A stretch of 44,140 nt of DNA from JAVBUY01 sp031552735 (GTDB lineage: Bacteria; Bacillota; Clostridia; Christensenellales; Aristaeellaceae): assembly GCA_031552735.1 (NCBI GenBank), contig JAVBMF010000066.1:1-44140 (forward strand), given 5' to 3'. The position numbers were made by a program, and so were the translations under genes. The notes beneath the pieces are model-generated. The model did no database searches. It was not told where the DNA came from and saw only the letters and a program-made list of their open reading frames with translations. This document shows, one piece after another, positions 8,378-16,383 of the stretch (positions within the stretch are counted from its first letter, which is position 1; each line of letters begins with the position of its first letter).

Positions 8378-8527
8378 GTGCTCTCCTTTATCGCGCATTG
8401 AAATCTTTGCCGGGTTCAGCGCAAAGAGTTTTTCGTCCAGCTTCCTGGAAAATCCTTTTTTGTGCAGGATTGGGGGGGAACTTTCTGCAAAGCGGGGGGA
8501 GCCAGGTCCGCCACTGTGCTTTTCCGA

Positions 8528-8556
8528 TTGACAGTGCAAAAGCGCGCGGGTATAAT
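8528..8556 (+). promoter_or_regulatory. consensus sigma-A promoter of ilvE
   Basis: TTGACA (8528-8533), 17 bases, TATAAT (8551-8556), a perfect match in both boxes and spacing, giving a start near 8563 and a leader of under 40 bases. No T-box or other leader structure fits in that space. No clear promoter for the divergent aldolase was seen in the rest of 8378-8527. Confidence 0.8.
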
Positions 8557-8599
8557 AGACAAAATTATCGAACGCCGATTGCGCGCGAAGGAGCAAGCC

Positions 8600-9733
8600 A
8601 TGCGGAAGCTTAGCATCACAAAGACGGATTGCCCGAAAACCAAACCGATGGACGAGGGCGCGCTGGGTTTTGGCGCGGTGTTTACCGACCACATGTACCT
8701 GCTGAATTATGACGAGGGGCAGGGCTGGCACGATGCGCGCATTGTGCCCTATGGCCCCATCGCGATGGATCCCGCGAGCAGCGTGCTGCACTATTCGCAG
8801 ACCATCTTTGAGGGGCTCAAGTGCTATCGCCGCGCGGATGGCGGGGTGCAACTGTTTCGCCCGGCCGACAATTTCGCGCGGATGAATCGCTCGGCGCAGC
8901 GCATGTGCATGCCGGAGCTGGACATCCAGGCGGTGCTGGCGGATTTGCTGGAGCTGTTGCGGCTGGAGGAGGACTGGGTGCCCTCTACGCCCGGCACGTC
9001 GCTCTACATCCGCCCGACGATGGTGGCCACCGATCCACGGCTCGGTGTGCACGCCTCCCATTCGTATCTGTTTTACATCATCCTGTCGCCGGTCAGCGCG
9101 TATTACCCCACGGGGCTCGCGCCGGTCAGCATCCGCGTGGAGGATGCGCTGGTGCGCGCGGTGCGCGGCGGCGTGGGACAGGCCAAGACCGGCGGCAATT
9201 ACGCGTCGTCCATCCTGGCGACGGCGCGCGCGGCGGAGCAGGGGTTCACGCAGGTGCTGTGGCTGGACGGGCTGGAGCGCAAGTATATCGAAGAGGTCGG
9301 CACCATGAACATGTTCTTCCGCTTCCGCGATGCGCTGGTGACGCCGCCGCTGGGCGGGTCCATTCTGCCGGGCATCACGCGCGACAGCGTGCTGGCGCTG
9401 GCGCGGGAGATGGGCGAAAACGTGCAGGAACGCCCGATCACTGTGGATGAAGTGTTTGACGCCGCCGATGCGGGCACGCTGCTGGAAGCGTTTGGCACCG
9501 GCACGGCGGCGGTCATTTCGCCGGTGGGCATGCTGCAATGGGGCACGCGCGCGGCGCGGCTGTCGGGCGGAACCATTGGCCCGCTGACCCAGCGGCTGTA
9601 CGACACCCTGACCGGCATCCAGTACGGTGCGCTGCCGGACGCGCATCAATGGGTGGTTGCGTATAAATATTCGGCGGATATGCACATGGATGACTTGACG
9701 CGACCTGCGGTTGATGGTATAATCGCAAAATAA
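8600..9733 (+). CDS. ilvE: branched-chain amino acid aminotransferase
   Basis: 377 residues, a fold-type IV PLP enzyme that interconverts branched-chain 2-oxo acids and Val, Leu or Ile using glutamate, the last step of the pathway encoded downstream. Signatures: the PLP lysine in GQAKTGGNYA, then QVLWLDG, KYIEEVGTMNMFF and LPGITRDSVL, typical of the larger (BCAT2-type) bacterial and eukaryotic subgroup. The ATG at 8600 has GAAGGAG seven bases upstream. The reading frame is open farther upstream, but that part lies across the promoter. Its 3' end contains the promoter of the next unit. Confidence 0.93.
   Translation: MRKLSITKTDCPKTKPMDEGALGFGAVFTDHMYLLNYDEGQGWHDARIVPYGPIAMDPASSVLHYSQTIFEGLKCYRRADGGVQLFRPADNFARMNRSAQRMCMPELDIQAVLADLLELLRLEEDWVPSTPGTSLYIRPTMVATDPRLGVHASHSYLFYIILSPVSAYYPTGLAPVSIRVEDALVRAVRGGVGQAKTGGNYASSILATARAAEQGFTQVLWLDGLERKYIEEVGTMNMFFRFRDALVTPPLGGSILPGITRDSVLALAREMGENVQERPITVDEVFDAADAGTLLEAFGTGTAAVISPVGMLQWGTRAARLSGGTIGPLTQRLYDTLTGIQYGALPDAHQWVVAYKYSADMHMDDLTRPAVDGIIAK
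9695..9723 (+). promoter_or_regulatory. sigma-A promoter inside the 3' end of ilvE
   Basis: TTGACG (9695-9700), 17 bases, TATAAT (9718-9723). One mismatch to consensus and ideal spacing. Predicted start is near 9730, just before the ilvE stop, giving a leader RNA of about 260 bases ahead of ilvB. It would let the ilvB-leuB genes be transcribed independently of ilvE. Confidence 0.7.
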
Positions 9734-9763
9734 CTCAAATTTGTATCGCAAGGAGAACATCTC

Positions 9764-9892
9764 GTGAACTACGCGCAAAACAACAATCTGATTAGCCTGC
9801 TGGCCGTGATTATTCTAGTAGTAATCGCGCTAATTCTGATTCCTCAGAATGCCGGACAGCGGGTTTCTCGGATCGAAGGTTTGTCGAAGTAA
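9764..9892 (+). CDS. putative Ile/Leu/Val-rich leader peptide of the ilv-leu operon
   Basis: A 42-residue ORF starting at GTG 9764 with AAGGAG upstream. Its core LISLLAVIILVVIALILI contains 15 Ile, Leu or Val codons in 18, including CTA and GTA twice each, codons that are rare in the GTG/CTG-biased genes around it. A Pro follows. The arrangement (promoter, ORF full of pathway-product codons, alternative hairpins, terminator, ilvB) matches the attenuation leaders of enterobacterial ilv operons. It could instead be a one-pass membrane microprotein, since the same run would span a membrane. The terminator immediately downstream and the codon choice favour a leader peptide. Confidence 0.65.
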   Translation: MNYAQNNNLISLLAVIILVVIALILIPQNAGQRVSRIEGLSK

Positions 9893-9927
9893 AGAGACGA
9901 CCATCCGTGATCAATCAGCCGCCGGCA
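9833..9927 (+). promoter_or_regulatory. attenuator hairpins: 1:2 stem and antiterminator pairing
   Basis: ATTCTGA (9833-9839) and TCAGAAT (9844-9850) form a perfect seven-base stem on the last Ile-Leu-Ile codons of the leader ORF. TGCCGG (9850-9855) can pair with CCGGCA (9922-9927), which would consume the 5' arm of the terminator at 9917-9953. A ribosome stalled on the Ile, Leu and Val codons would block the first stem and allow the second, as in classical attenuators. The antiterminator stem is short, so the exact structure is a proposal. Confidence 0.5.
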
Positions 9928-9953
9928 CTCGTAAGGAGCGCCGGTGGCTTTTT
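9917..9953 (+). terminator. intrinsic terminator upstream of ilvB (attenuator)
   Basis: AGCCGCCGGC (9917-9926) pairs with GCCGGTGGCT (9940-9949) with one G-U pair, followed by TTTTT. It lies 24 bases after the leader ORF stop and 36 bases before the ilvB start, in the same direction, so it must be read through for ilvB to be expressed. Confidence 0.75.
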
Positions 9954-9989
9954 GTTACCGAGGAATGCCAAATTGTGTGGAGGTGCGGC

Positions 9990-11657
9990 ATGGAGCTTAA
10001 TGGAGCGCAGATTCTTGTGGAAGCCCTACTCGAACAGGGAGTGGATACGATATTTGGCTATCCCGGGGGACAGGTTATTGGCATTTTTGATGCGTTAAGC
10101 GCACGCGCGGACAGGCTGACACTGATTCAGCCTTCGCACGAGCAAGGCGGCTGCCACGCGGCGGACGGCTACGCGCGCATCAGCGGCCAGTGCGGCGTGA
10201 TGATCGCCACATCCGGCCCGGGCGCCACCAATCTGGTGACCGGCATCGCCAACGCCTATATGGACTCCATCCCGATGGTGGTGATCACCGGCAATGTGTC
10301 CAGCGCGCTGATTGGCCGCGATTCGTTCCAAGAGGTGGATATCTGCGGCGTGACCATGCCCATCACCAAGCACAATGTGCTGGTGCGCGATGTGCGGAAA
10401 GTCGCCGAGACCATCCGCGACGCCTTCGCGATCGCGATCTCCGGCAGACCCGGGCCGGTGTTGGTGGATATTCCCAAGGATGTGTCGGTCGCGACGTGCG
10501 AATACGTTCCGGCGGGCCACCACACAACGCGCGCGATGCCCGAGGTGGTGACAGGCCGCATACGGCAGGCGGCGGACATGATAGCAAAAAGCGTGCGGCC
10601 GCTGGTGTTTTGCGGCGGCGGCGTCATCCGGGCGGGGGCTGCGGAGCAGCTGCGCGCACTGGTGGAAAAATGCAACATTCCGGTCGCGTCCAGTTTGATG
10701 GGACTCACTGCGCTGCCGTCACGTCACCCGGGCATGCTGGGCATGATCGGGATGCACGGTACGCCGATCTCCAACTACGCGGGCGGACACTGCGATTTGC
10801 TCATCGGCATCGGCTGCCGGTTCTCCGACCGCGTGGCGGGCGACCGCGAGCGGTTCGCGCCCAATGCCCGGCTGATCCATCTGGATGTCGATCCGTCGGA
10901 GTTCGACAAGAACGTGATCTGCGACCTGCACATCGCGGGCGATGCCAAGGAAGTATTGCAGCAGCTCGCGTCCGCGCTGCCACAGCGTTCCAACAAAGCT
11001 TGGTGGGAGGAGCTGGAGAAGTTCAAGTCGCTGCACCCGATGCCCGCCGAGACGCAGCCCGAGCAGACCAACCCGCGCGGCATCCTGCGTGCGCTGGCAG
11101 ACAAGGTGGGCGAGGACGCCATCGTCGTCACCGATGTGGGGCAACACCAGATGTGGACGGCGCAGTATTATCCGTTCAGCAGGCCGGACAGCTTTGTCAC
11201 CAGCGGCGGGCTGGGCACGATGGGCTTTGGCTTGGGCGCGGCGATTGGCGCCAAGCGCGCGGCGCCGGAGCGCACGGTAGTGCTCATCACCGGTGACGGC
11301 AGTTTTCATATGGACGTGGCGGAGCTTGCGACCGCGGTATCCCACGAGCTGCCGGTTATCGTGATCGTGATGAACAATGGCGTGCTGGGCATGGTGCGGC
11401 AGTGGCAAAACATCTTTTACGACTCGCGCTATTACGGCACGTATACCCCGCGCGGCACGGATTTTGCCAAGGTGGCCGAGGGATTCGGCGCATGCGGGTA
11501 TCGGGCGGATACGATGGAGGCGTTCTCCGAGGCGCTCGGTCAGGCGCATGGCAGCGGCCGCACCTGCGTGATCGATTGCCGGATCGGTCAGGACGAGAAG
11601 GTGTTCCCCATGATCCCGCCGGGCAAATCCGACAAGGACATCCTGTATTGTGAATGA
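9990..11657 (+). CDS. ilvB: acetolactate synthase, large (catalytic) subunit
   Basis: 555 residues, a TPP enzyme that condenses two pyruvates to acetolactate, or pyruvate with 2-oxobutyrate, the first common step of Val, Leu and Ile synthesis. Visible: the N-terminal pyrimidine-binding domain with GYPGGQVIGIFDAL and the catalytic Glu in SHEQGGCHAADGYAR, a central FAD-type domain, and the C-terminal diphosphate-binding motif GDGSFHMDVAELATAV...NN. The ATG at 9990 has GGAGGT upstream. The open frame extends earlier, but that part is the attenuator. It is followed by its regulatory subunit gene. Confidence 0.95.
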   Translation: MELNGAQILVEALLEQGVDTIFGYPGGQVIGIFDALSARADRLTLIQPSHEQGGCHAADGYARISGQCGVMIATSGPGATNLVTGIANAYMDSIPMVVITGNVSSALIGRDSFQEVDICGVTMPITKHNVLVRDVRKVAETIRDAFAIAISGRPGPVLVDIPKDVSVATCEYVPAGHHTTRAMPEVVTGRIRQAADMIAKSVRPLVFCGGGVIRAGAAEQLRALVEKCNIPVASSLMGLTALPSRHPGMLGMIGMHGTPISNYAGGHCDLLIGIGCRFSDRVAGDRERFAPNARLIHLDVDPSEFDKNVICDLHIAGDAKEVLQQLASALPQRSNKAWWEELEKFKSLHPMPAETQPEQTNPRGILRALADKVGEDAIVVTDVGQHQMWTAQYYPFSRPDSFVTSGGLGTMGFGLGAAIGAKRAAPERTVVLITGDGSFHMDVAELATAVSHELPVIVIVMNNGVLGMVRQWQNIFYDSRYYGTYTPRGTDFAKVAEGFGACGYRADTMEAFSEALGQAHGSGRTCVIDCRIGQDEKVFPMIPPGKSDKDILYCE

Positions 11658-11670
11658 GGAGGTGATCCTG

Positions 11671-12165
11671 ATGCAGATGTGGCTGCTGTCACTGCTGGTC
11701 AACAACCATTTTGGCGTGCTGACGCGGGTAACCGCGCTGTTCAGCCGTCGCGGGTACAACATCGCTTCCCTGTCTGTCGGGGAGACCGGTCATCCCGAGA
11801 TCTCGCGCATTACGATCATGACACAGACCGACAGCGCGGCGATCCACCAGATCATCAAGCAGCTCAACAAGCTGGAGGATGTGCAATCGGTGGCGCTGCT
11901 GCCCACGGCGGAGACCATCGCGCGCGAACTCATGATCGTCAAGCTCATGGTGTCGCCCGCGCGCAGAGAGGCGCTGGCGGCATCGCTGGAGGGGCTGAAC
12001 TGCCGCAGTGTCCACGACGACGGGAAAAGGCTTGTGCTGGAATTTACCGGCGATGCCCAGCAGTGCGAGCGCTTTTTGCGGATATTATCGGACTACACCA
12101 TCATCGAGCTGTGCCGCACGGGCATCACGGCGATCTCTGTCACACATGAACTCTCAATATGGTAA
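11671..12165 (+). CDS. ilvN: acetolactate synthase, small (regulatory) subunit
   Basis: 164 residues. The N-terminal ACT domain (LLVNNHFGVLTRVTALFSRR, GYNIASLSVG) binds valine for feedback control in this family, and the C-terminal half is the usual ALS small-subunit domain (ELMIVKLMV). The ATG at 11671 is chosen because AGGAGGTG (11657-11664) is six bases upstream. An in-frame GTG at 11650 would overlap the end of ilvB but lies upstream of that Shine-Dalgarno. The name ilvN is used for the subunit class; ilvH is the alternative symbol. Confidence 0.93.
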   Translation: MQMWLLSLLVNNHFGVLTRVTALFSRRGYNIASLSVGETGHPEISRITIMTQTDSAAIHQIIKQLNKLEDVQSVALLPTAETIARELMIVKLMVSPARREALAASLEGLNCRSVHDDGKRLVLEFTGDAQQCERFLRILSDYTIIELCRTGITAISVTHELSIW

Positions 12166-12179
12166 GGAGGAATCCCCAC

Positions 12180-13175
12180 ATGATCAAGATGTACTACGAC
12201 TCCGACTGCAATGTGTCCGCGCTGAAAGACAAAACCATCGCCATCATCGGCTATGGCAGCCAAGGCCACGCGCATGCGCTCAACCTGAAGGAATCGGGCT
12301 TTCAAGTGATCGTGGGCCTGATGCCCGGCTCGGCGCGTCGCGCAGACGCCAAGGCGGCGGGCTTTGCGGTCTATGACACCGCCGAGGCCGCGAGCAAGGC
12401 CGACGTCATCATGCTGCTGATTCCCGATCAGAACCAAGCCGCGGTGTATCAGAGTGATATCCGCGCGCACTTGACGCCCGGCAAATCGCTGGTATTCGCG
12501 CATGGTTTCGCCGTGCACTTCAACCAAATCAAGGCGCCTGAGGGCGTGGATGTGTTCATGATCGCGCCCAAGGGCCCCGGGCACACCGTGCGAACCCAGT
12601 ATCAGGAAGGGCGCGGCGTGCCTTGCTTGATTGCCATCCATCAGGATGCGTCCGGCAGCGCGAAAGAGCGCGCGCTGGCATACGCGTCGGGCATCGGCGG
12701 CGGCCGCGCGGGCATTCTGGAAACCACCTTCAAGGAGGAAACCGAGACCGATCTGTTCGGCGAGCAGGCGGTGCTGTGCGGCGGCGTGACCGAGCTGATG
12801 AAGGCGGGCTTTGATACGCTGGTCGAGGCGGGCTACGCGCCGGAGATGGCGTACTTTGAGTGCGTGCACGAGATGAAGCTGATTGTGGATTTGATCAATT
12901 CGGGCGGGTTCGCGATGATGCGCTATTCCATCAGCGACACCGCCGAGTATGGCGACTATGTGACGGGCAGCCGCATCATCACCGAGGATACGCGCAAAGA
13001 GATGAAGAAGGTGCTGACCGAGATCCAGCGCGGCAAGTTCGCCAGCAACTGGATACAGGAAAACTCGGCGGGCGGCCGCGCGAACTTCCTGGCCATGCGC
13101 GCGGTGGAGGCGGCGCACCCGGTGGAGACCATCGGCGCGAAGCTGCGCGGCATGATGGCGTGGCTGAAAAAATAA
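12180..13175 (+). CDS. ilvC: ketol-acid reductoisomerase, class I
   Basis: 331 residues. It converts acetolactate or acetohydroxybutyrate to the dihydroxy acid, using Mg2+ and NAD(P)H. The N-terminal Rossmann motif GYGSQGHAHALNLKESG is intact. The metal-binding helical domain shows KEETETDLFGEQAVLCGG and ECVHEMKLIVDLI. Length fits the short class I form. The ATG at 12180 has TAAGGAGG upstream. The gap to ilvN is 14 bases, so the genes are co-transcribed. Confidence 0.95.
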   Translation: MIKMYYDSDCNVSALKDKTIAIIGYGSQGHAHALNLKESGFQVIVGLMPGSARRADAKAAGFAVYDTAEAASKADVIMLLIPDQNQAAVYQSDIRAHLTPGKSLVFAHGFAVHFNQIKAPEGVDVFMIAPKGPGHTVRTQYQEGRGVPCLIAIHQDASGSAKERALAYASGIGGGRAGILETTFKEETETDLFGEQAVLCGGVTELMKAGFDTLVEAGYAPEMAYFECVHEMKLIVDLINSGGFAMMRYSISDTAEYGDYVTGSRIITEDTRKEMKKVLTEIQRGKFASNWIQENSAGGRANFLAMRAVEAAHPVETIGAKLRGMMAWLKK

Positions 13176-13192
13176 CCGAAAGGCGGACAACA

Positions 13193-14857
13193 ATGGCCAG
13201 AGTAAGCGACCAAGTTTTTCAGGGGCCGGAGCGCGCGCCGCATCGCTCGCTGTTTTACGCGCTGGGTTTAACCGACGAGGAGATGAAACGTCCGCTGATC
13301 GGCATCGCGTCGGCTTTTAGCGAGGTGGTGCCCGGGCACGCGCATTTGAACACCATCGCCGCCGCAGTCAAGGACGGCGTGCGCATGGCCGGTGGCACGC
13401 CGCTGATGTTTCCGGTGATCGGCGTGTGCGACGGCATTGCGATGGGACACGCGGGCATGCGCTACTCGCTGCCCTCGCGCGAGCTGATCGCCGATTCCGT
13501 CGAGACGATGGCGATGGCGCACTGCTTTGATGCGCTGGTGCTGATCCCCAACTGTGACAAGATTGTGCCCGCAATGCTGATGGCGGCGGCGCGGCTGAAC
13601 ATTCCGTCGATCGTGGTCAGCGGCGGCCCGATGCTGGCCGGGCGGCATGCGCAACAGGCGGTCAGCCTGTCCAACATGTTCGAGGCGGTGGGCGCGCACC
13701 AGAGCGGCCGCATGGACGACGCGGCGCTGTCCGCGTGCGAGCGCGCGGCGTGCCCCACCTGTGGCAGTTGCGCGGGCATGTTCACTGCCAACAGCATGAA
13801 CTGCCTGTGCGAGGCGATCGGCATGGCGCTGCCCGGCAACGGCACCGCCACCGCCGTCAGTGCCGAGCGCATCCGCCTCGCCAAGCAGAGCGGCATGAAG
13901 ATCATAGAATTGTTGGAACAGGGCGTTCGCCCGCGCGATATCCTGCAAGAAGCCGCCTTTGTCACCGCGCTGACCGTGGACATGGCGCTGGGCTGCTCGT
14001 CCAATACGGTGCTGCATCTGAGTGCCATTGCCGAGGAAACCGGCGTGTCCATCCCGCTGGCGTTGATCAACGAGATCAGCGAGCGCACGCCCAACCTGTG
14101 CAAGCTGAGCCCGGCGGGCAACCACTTTATGGAGGACCTGCATCTGGTGGGCGGTGTGCCCGCCGTGATGAAGGAGCTGCTGCGAAAGAAGATGCTGGAC
14201 GGCGCGCTGCCCACGGTCACCGGCAAGTCGGTGGCGGAAAACCTAGCCGACGTGCCCGCGCCAGACGGCAACGTGGTGAGGAGCGCCGACGCGCCCTACA
14301 GCGCCACTGGCGGGCTGGCGATCCTGTTCGGCAATCTGGCGACCGAAGGCTGCGTCGTCAAGCGCTCGGCGGTCGATCCGGCCATGCAGCATCGCGTGTT
14401 CTCCGCGAAGGTGTTCGACAGCGAGGAGCAGGCGTCCCGTGCCATTTTCGCAGGGCAGATTCGCGCCGGGGACATGGTGGTCATCCGGTATGAGGGGCCG
14501 CTGGGCGGCCCGGGCATGCGCGAGATGCTGGGGCCAACGGCGGCGCTGGCCGGTATGGGGCTGGATAAGGACGTCGCGCTGATCACCGACGGGCGCTTTT
14601 CCGGCGCGACGCGCGGCGCGGCCATCGGGCATGTGTCGCCGGAAGCCTGCGCAGGCGGACTGATCGCGCTGCTACAGGACGGCGACCAGATCGAACTGGA
14701 CATTCCGCATTATCGGATCGACGCCAAGCTGTCCGACGCGGAAATTGCCAAGCGGCGCGCGGCGTTTTCGCCGCCGTCCGAGAGGCCGCTGACCGGATGG
14801 CTCAAACGATACAGGGATCAGCTAAAAATGAAGGGGATGAAGGAGGAACAATTCTGA
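13193..14857 (+). CDS. ilvD: dihydroxy-acid dehydratase
   Basis: 554 residues. It dehydrates 2,3-dihydroxy acids to the 2-oxo acids that are the direct precursors of Val and Ile. Iron-sulfur ligand cysteines appear in PNCDKIVPAML and CPTCGSCAGMFTANSMNCL. The C-terminal domain has GPLGGPGMREML and TDGRFSGATRGAAIGH, which hold the substrate and catalytic residues of the IlvD/Edd family. Length and motifs favour IlvD over phosphogluconate dehydratase, as does the operon. The ATG at 13193 follows AAGGCGG, 17 bases after ilvC. Confidence 0.95.
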   Translation: MARVSDQVFQGPERAPHRSLFYALGLTDEEMKRPLIGIASAFSEVVPGHAHLNTIAAAVKDGVRMAGGTPLMFPVIGVCDGIAMGHAGMRYSLPSRELIADSVETMAMAHCFDALVLIPNCDKIVPAMLMAAARLNIPSIVVSGGPMLAGRHAQQAVSLSNMFEAVGAHQSGRMDDAALSACERAACPTCGSCAGMFTANSMNCLCEAIGMALPGNGTATAVSAERIRLAKQSGMKIIELLEQGVRPRDILQEAAFVTALTVDMALGCSSNTVLHLSAIAEETGVSIPLALINEISERTPNLCKLSPAGNHFMEDLHLVGGVPAVMKELLRKKMLDGALPTVTGKSVAENLADVPAPDGNVVRSADAPYSATGGLAILFGNLATEGCVVKRSAVDPAMQHRVFSAKVFDSEEQASRAIFAGQIRAGDMVVIRYEGPLGGPGMREMLGPTAALAGMGLDKDVALITDGRFSGATRGAAIGHVSPEACAGGLIALLQDGDQIELDIPHYRIDAKLSDAEIAKRRAAFSPPSERPLTGWLKRYRDQLKMKGMKEEQF

Positions 14858-16362
14858 TGCGAACGGTGAGAGTATTTGACACGACGCTGCGCGACGGTGA
14901 GCAATCGCCGGGGTGCTCCATGAATTTGCAGGAAAAGCTGGAGGTCGCCGCGCGGCTACAGGCATTGCGGGTGGATGTGATCGAGGCGGGGTTTGCCATC
15001 GCCTCTCCCGATGATTTCGAGGCCATCAAGGCCATCGCGGGCACGGCGAAAGGCTGCTATGTGGCCAGTCTGGCGCGCGCGACCGAGAAGGACATCGACT
15101 GCGCGTGGCAGGCGCTCCAGCATGCCGAGAAGCCGTATCTGCATGTGTTTTTGGCGTCGTCGCCGATCCATATGGAGTATAAGCTGAAGATGACGCCGGA
15201 GCAGGTGCTGGCGCGCGCAGTGCAGGCGGTGACGTATGCGCGGAAGTTCTTCGCCGAGGTCGAGTTCTCCGCCGAGGACGCCACGCGCAGCGAGTGGGAT
15301 TTCTTGGTCAAGCTGTATTCCGCAGTCATCGAGGCAGGCGCCACCGCCATCAATGTGCCGGATACCGTCGGCTACATCGCGCCGCAGGAAATGTTCGACC
15401 TGATCACGTACCTGAAAGCGCACGTCAAGGGCATCGACCAGGTGGCGCTGTCGGTGCATTGCCACAACGACCTGGGCATGGCGGTCGCCAATTCGCTGGC
15501 CGCCGTCAAAGCCGGCGCAACGCAGGTGGAGTGCACCATCAACGGCATCGGCGAGCGCGCGGGCAACGCGTCGCTCGAAGAGATCGTGATGAGCCTGAGC
15601 ACAAAAAAGGACTTCTTTTGCGCGCAGACCCACGTCGATACCACGCAGATTTATCACGTCAGCAAGACGCTGTCCAGCATCATCGGCGTGACGCCCGCGC
15701 CCAACAAGCCCATCGTGGGTGCCAACGCCTTTGCGCACGAGGCGGGCATCCATCAGCACGGTATGCTGGCCAATCCGCTGACCTATGAGATTATGAAGCC
15801 CGAGGACATCGGCATCCCCTCCAGCAAAATGGTGCTCGGCAAACACTCCGGACGCCACGCGTTTGAGGATCGGCTGGTGAACTTGGGCTTTAAGCTGGAG
15901 AAAGCGGAGCTGGAGAGTGTGTTCGACCAGTTTAAGCAACTGGCCGACCGCAAAAAGGTGGTCAGCGATGACGACATCATCGCGCTGGCCAGCGATAAAT
16001 CGTATGTGATGGGCAGCGGCTATCAGATCGTGCGCTTTGTGGTCAATTCGGGCAGCACCATCCCGGCCACCGCCGCCATCAAACTGAAAAAGGACGACCA
16101 GGAAATCGAAGAGGCCAGCACCGGCGACGGCCCGATCAACGCCGTGTTCAACGCGGTCAACCGCATTGTGGATTGCGCGTTCTCGCTGGAGGATTTCTCC
16201 ATCCGCTCCATCACCGAGGGGCAGGACGCGCTGGGCGAGGCCATCGTCAAACTCAAGAAGGGCGACGAGGTGGTCACCGGACGCGGACTGTCCACGGACA
16301 TCATCGAGGCGAGCATCAAGGCGTATGTGAACGGCATCAACCGCCTGCTGCTGATTCCGTAA
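14857..16362 (+). CDS. leuA: 2-isopropylmalate synthase
   Basis: 501 residues. It condenses acetyl-CoA with 2-oxoisovalerate, the first committed step to leucine. The N-terminal HMGL-like TIM barrel has DTTLRDGEQSPG, SVHCHNDLGMAVANSLAAV and ECTINGIGERAGN (metal and substrate residues). HEAGIHQHGML and LGKHSGRHAF mark the linker region, and the C-terminal LeuA allosteric domain that mediates leucine feedback is present. The start ATG overlaps the ilvD stop (TGATG), with GAAGGAGG upstream, indicating translational coupling. Confidence 0.95.
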   Translation: MRTVRVFDTTLRDGEQSPGCSMNLQEKLEVAARLQALRVDVIEAGFAIASPDDFEAIKAIAGTAKGCYVASLARATEKDIDCAWQALQHAEKPYLHVFLASSPIHMEYKLKMTPEQVLARAVQAVTYARKFFAEVEFSAEDATRSEWDFLVKLYSAVIEAGATAINVPDTVGYIAPQEMFDLITYLKAHVKGIDQVALSVHCHNDLGMAVANSLAAVKAGATQVECTINGIGERAGNASLEEIVMSLSTKKDFFCAQTHVDTTQIYHVSKTLSSIIGVTPAPNKPIVGANAFAHEAGIHQHGMLANPLTYEIMKPEDIGIPSSKMVLGKHSGRHAFEDRLVNLGFKLEKAELESVFDQFKQLADRKKVVSDDDIIALASDKSYVMGSGYQIVRFVVNSGSTIPATAAIKLKKDDQEIEEASTGDGPINAVFNAVNRIVDCAFSLEDFSIRSITEGQDALGEAIVKLKKGDEVVTGRGLSTDIIEASIKAYVNGINRLLLIP

Positions 16363-16383
16363 TAGGGGAAGGAGAGAGCACAC

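Noticed and set aside
8557..8599. T-box or riboswitch leader before ilvE
   Set aside because: Too short and no T-box core; none was found before ilvB either.
8378..9778. Long minus-strand frame antisense to ilvE continuing into the aldolase start
   Set aside because: Only the last part, from ATG 8377, resembles a real protein; the rest is antisense to ilvE.
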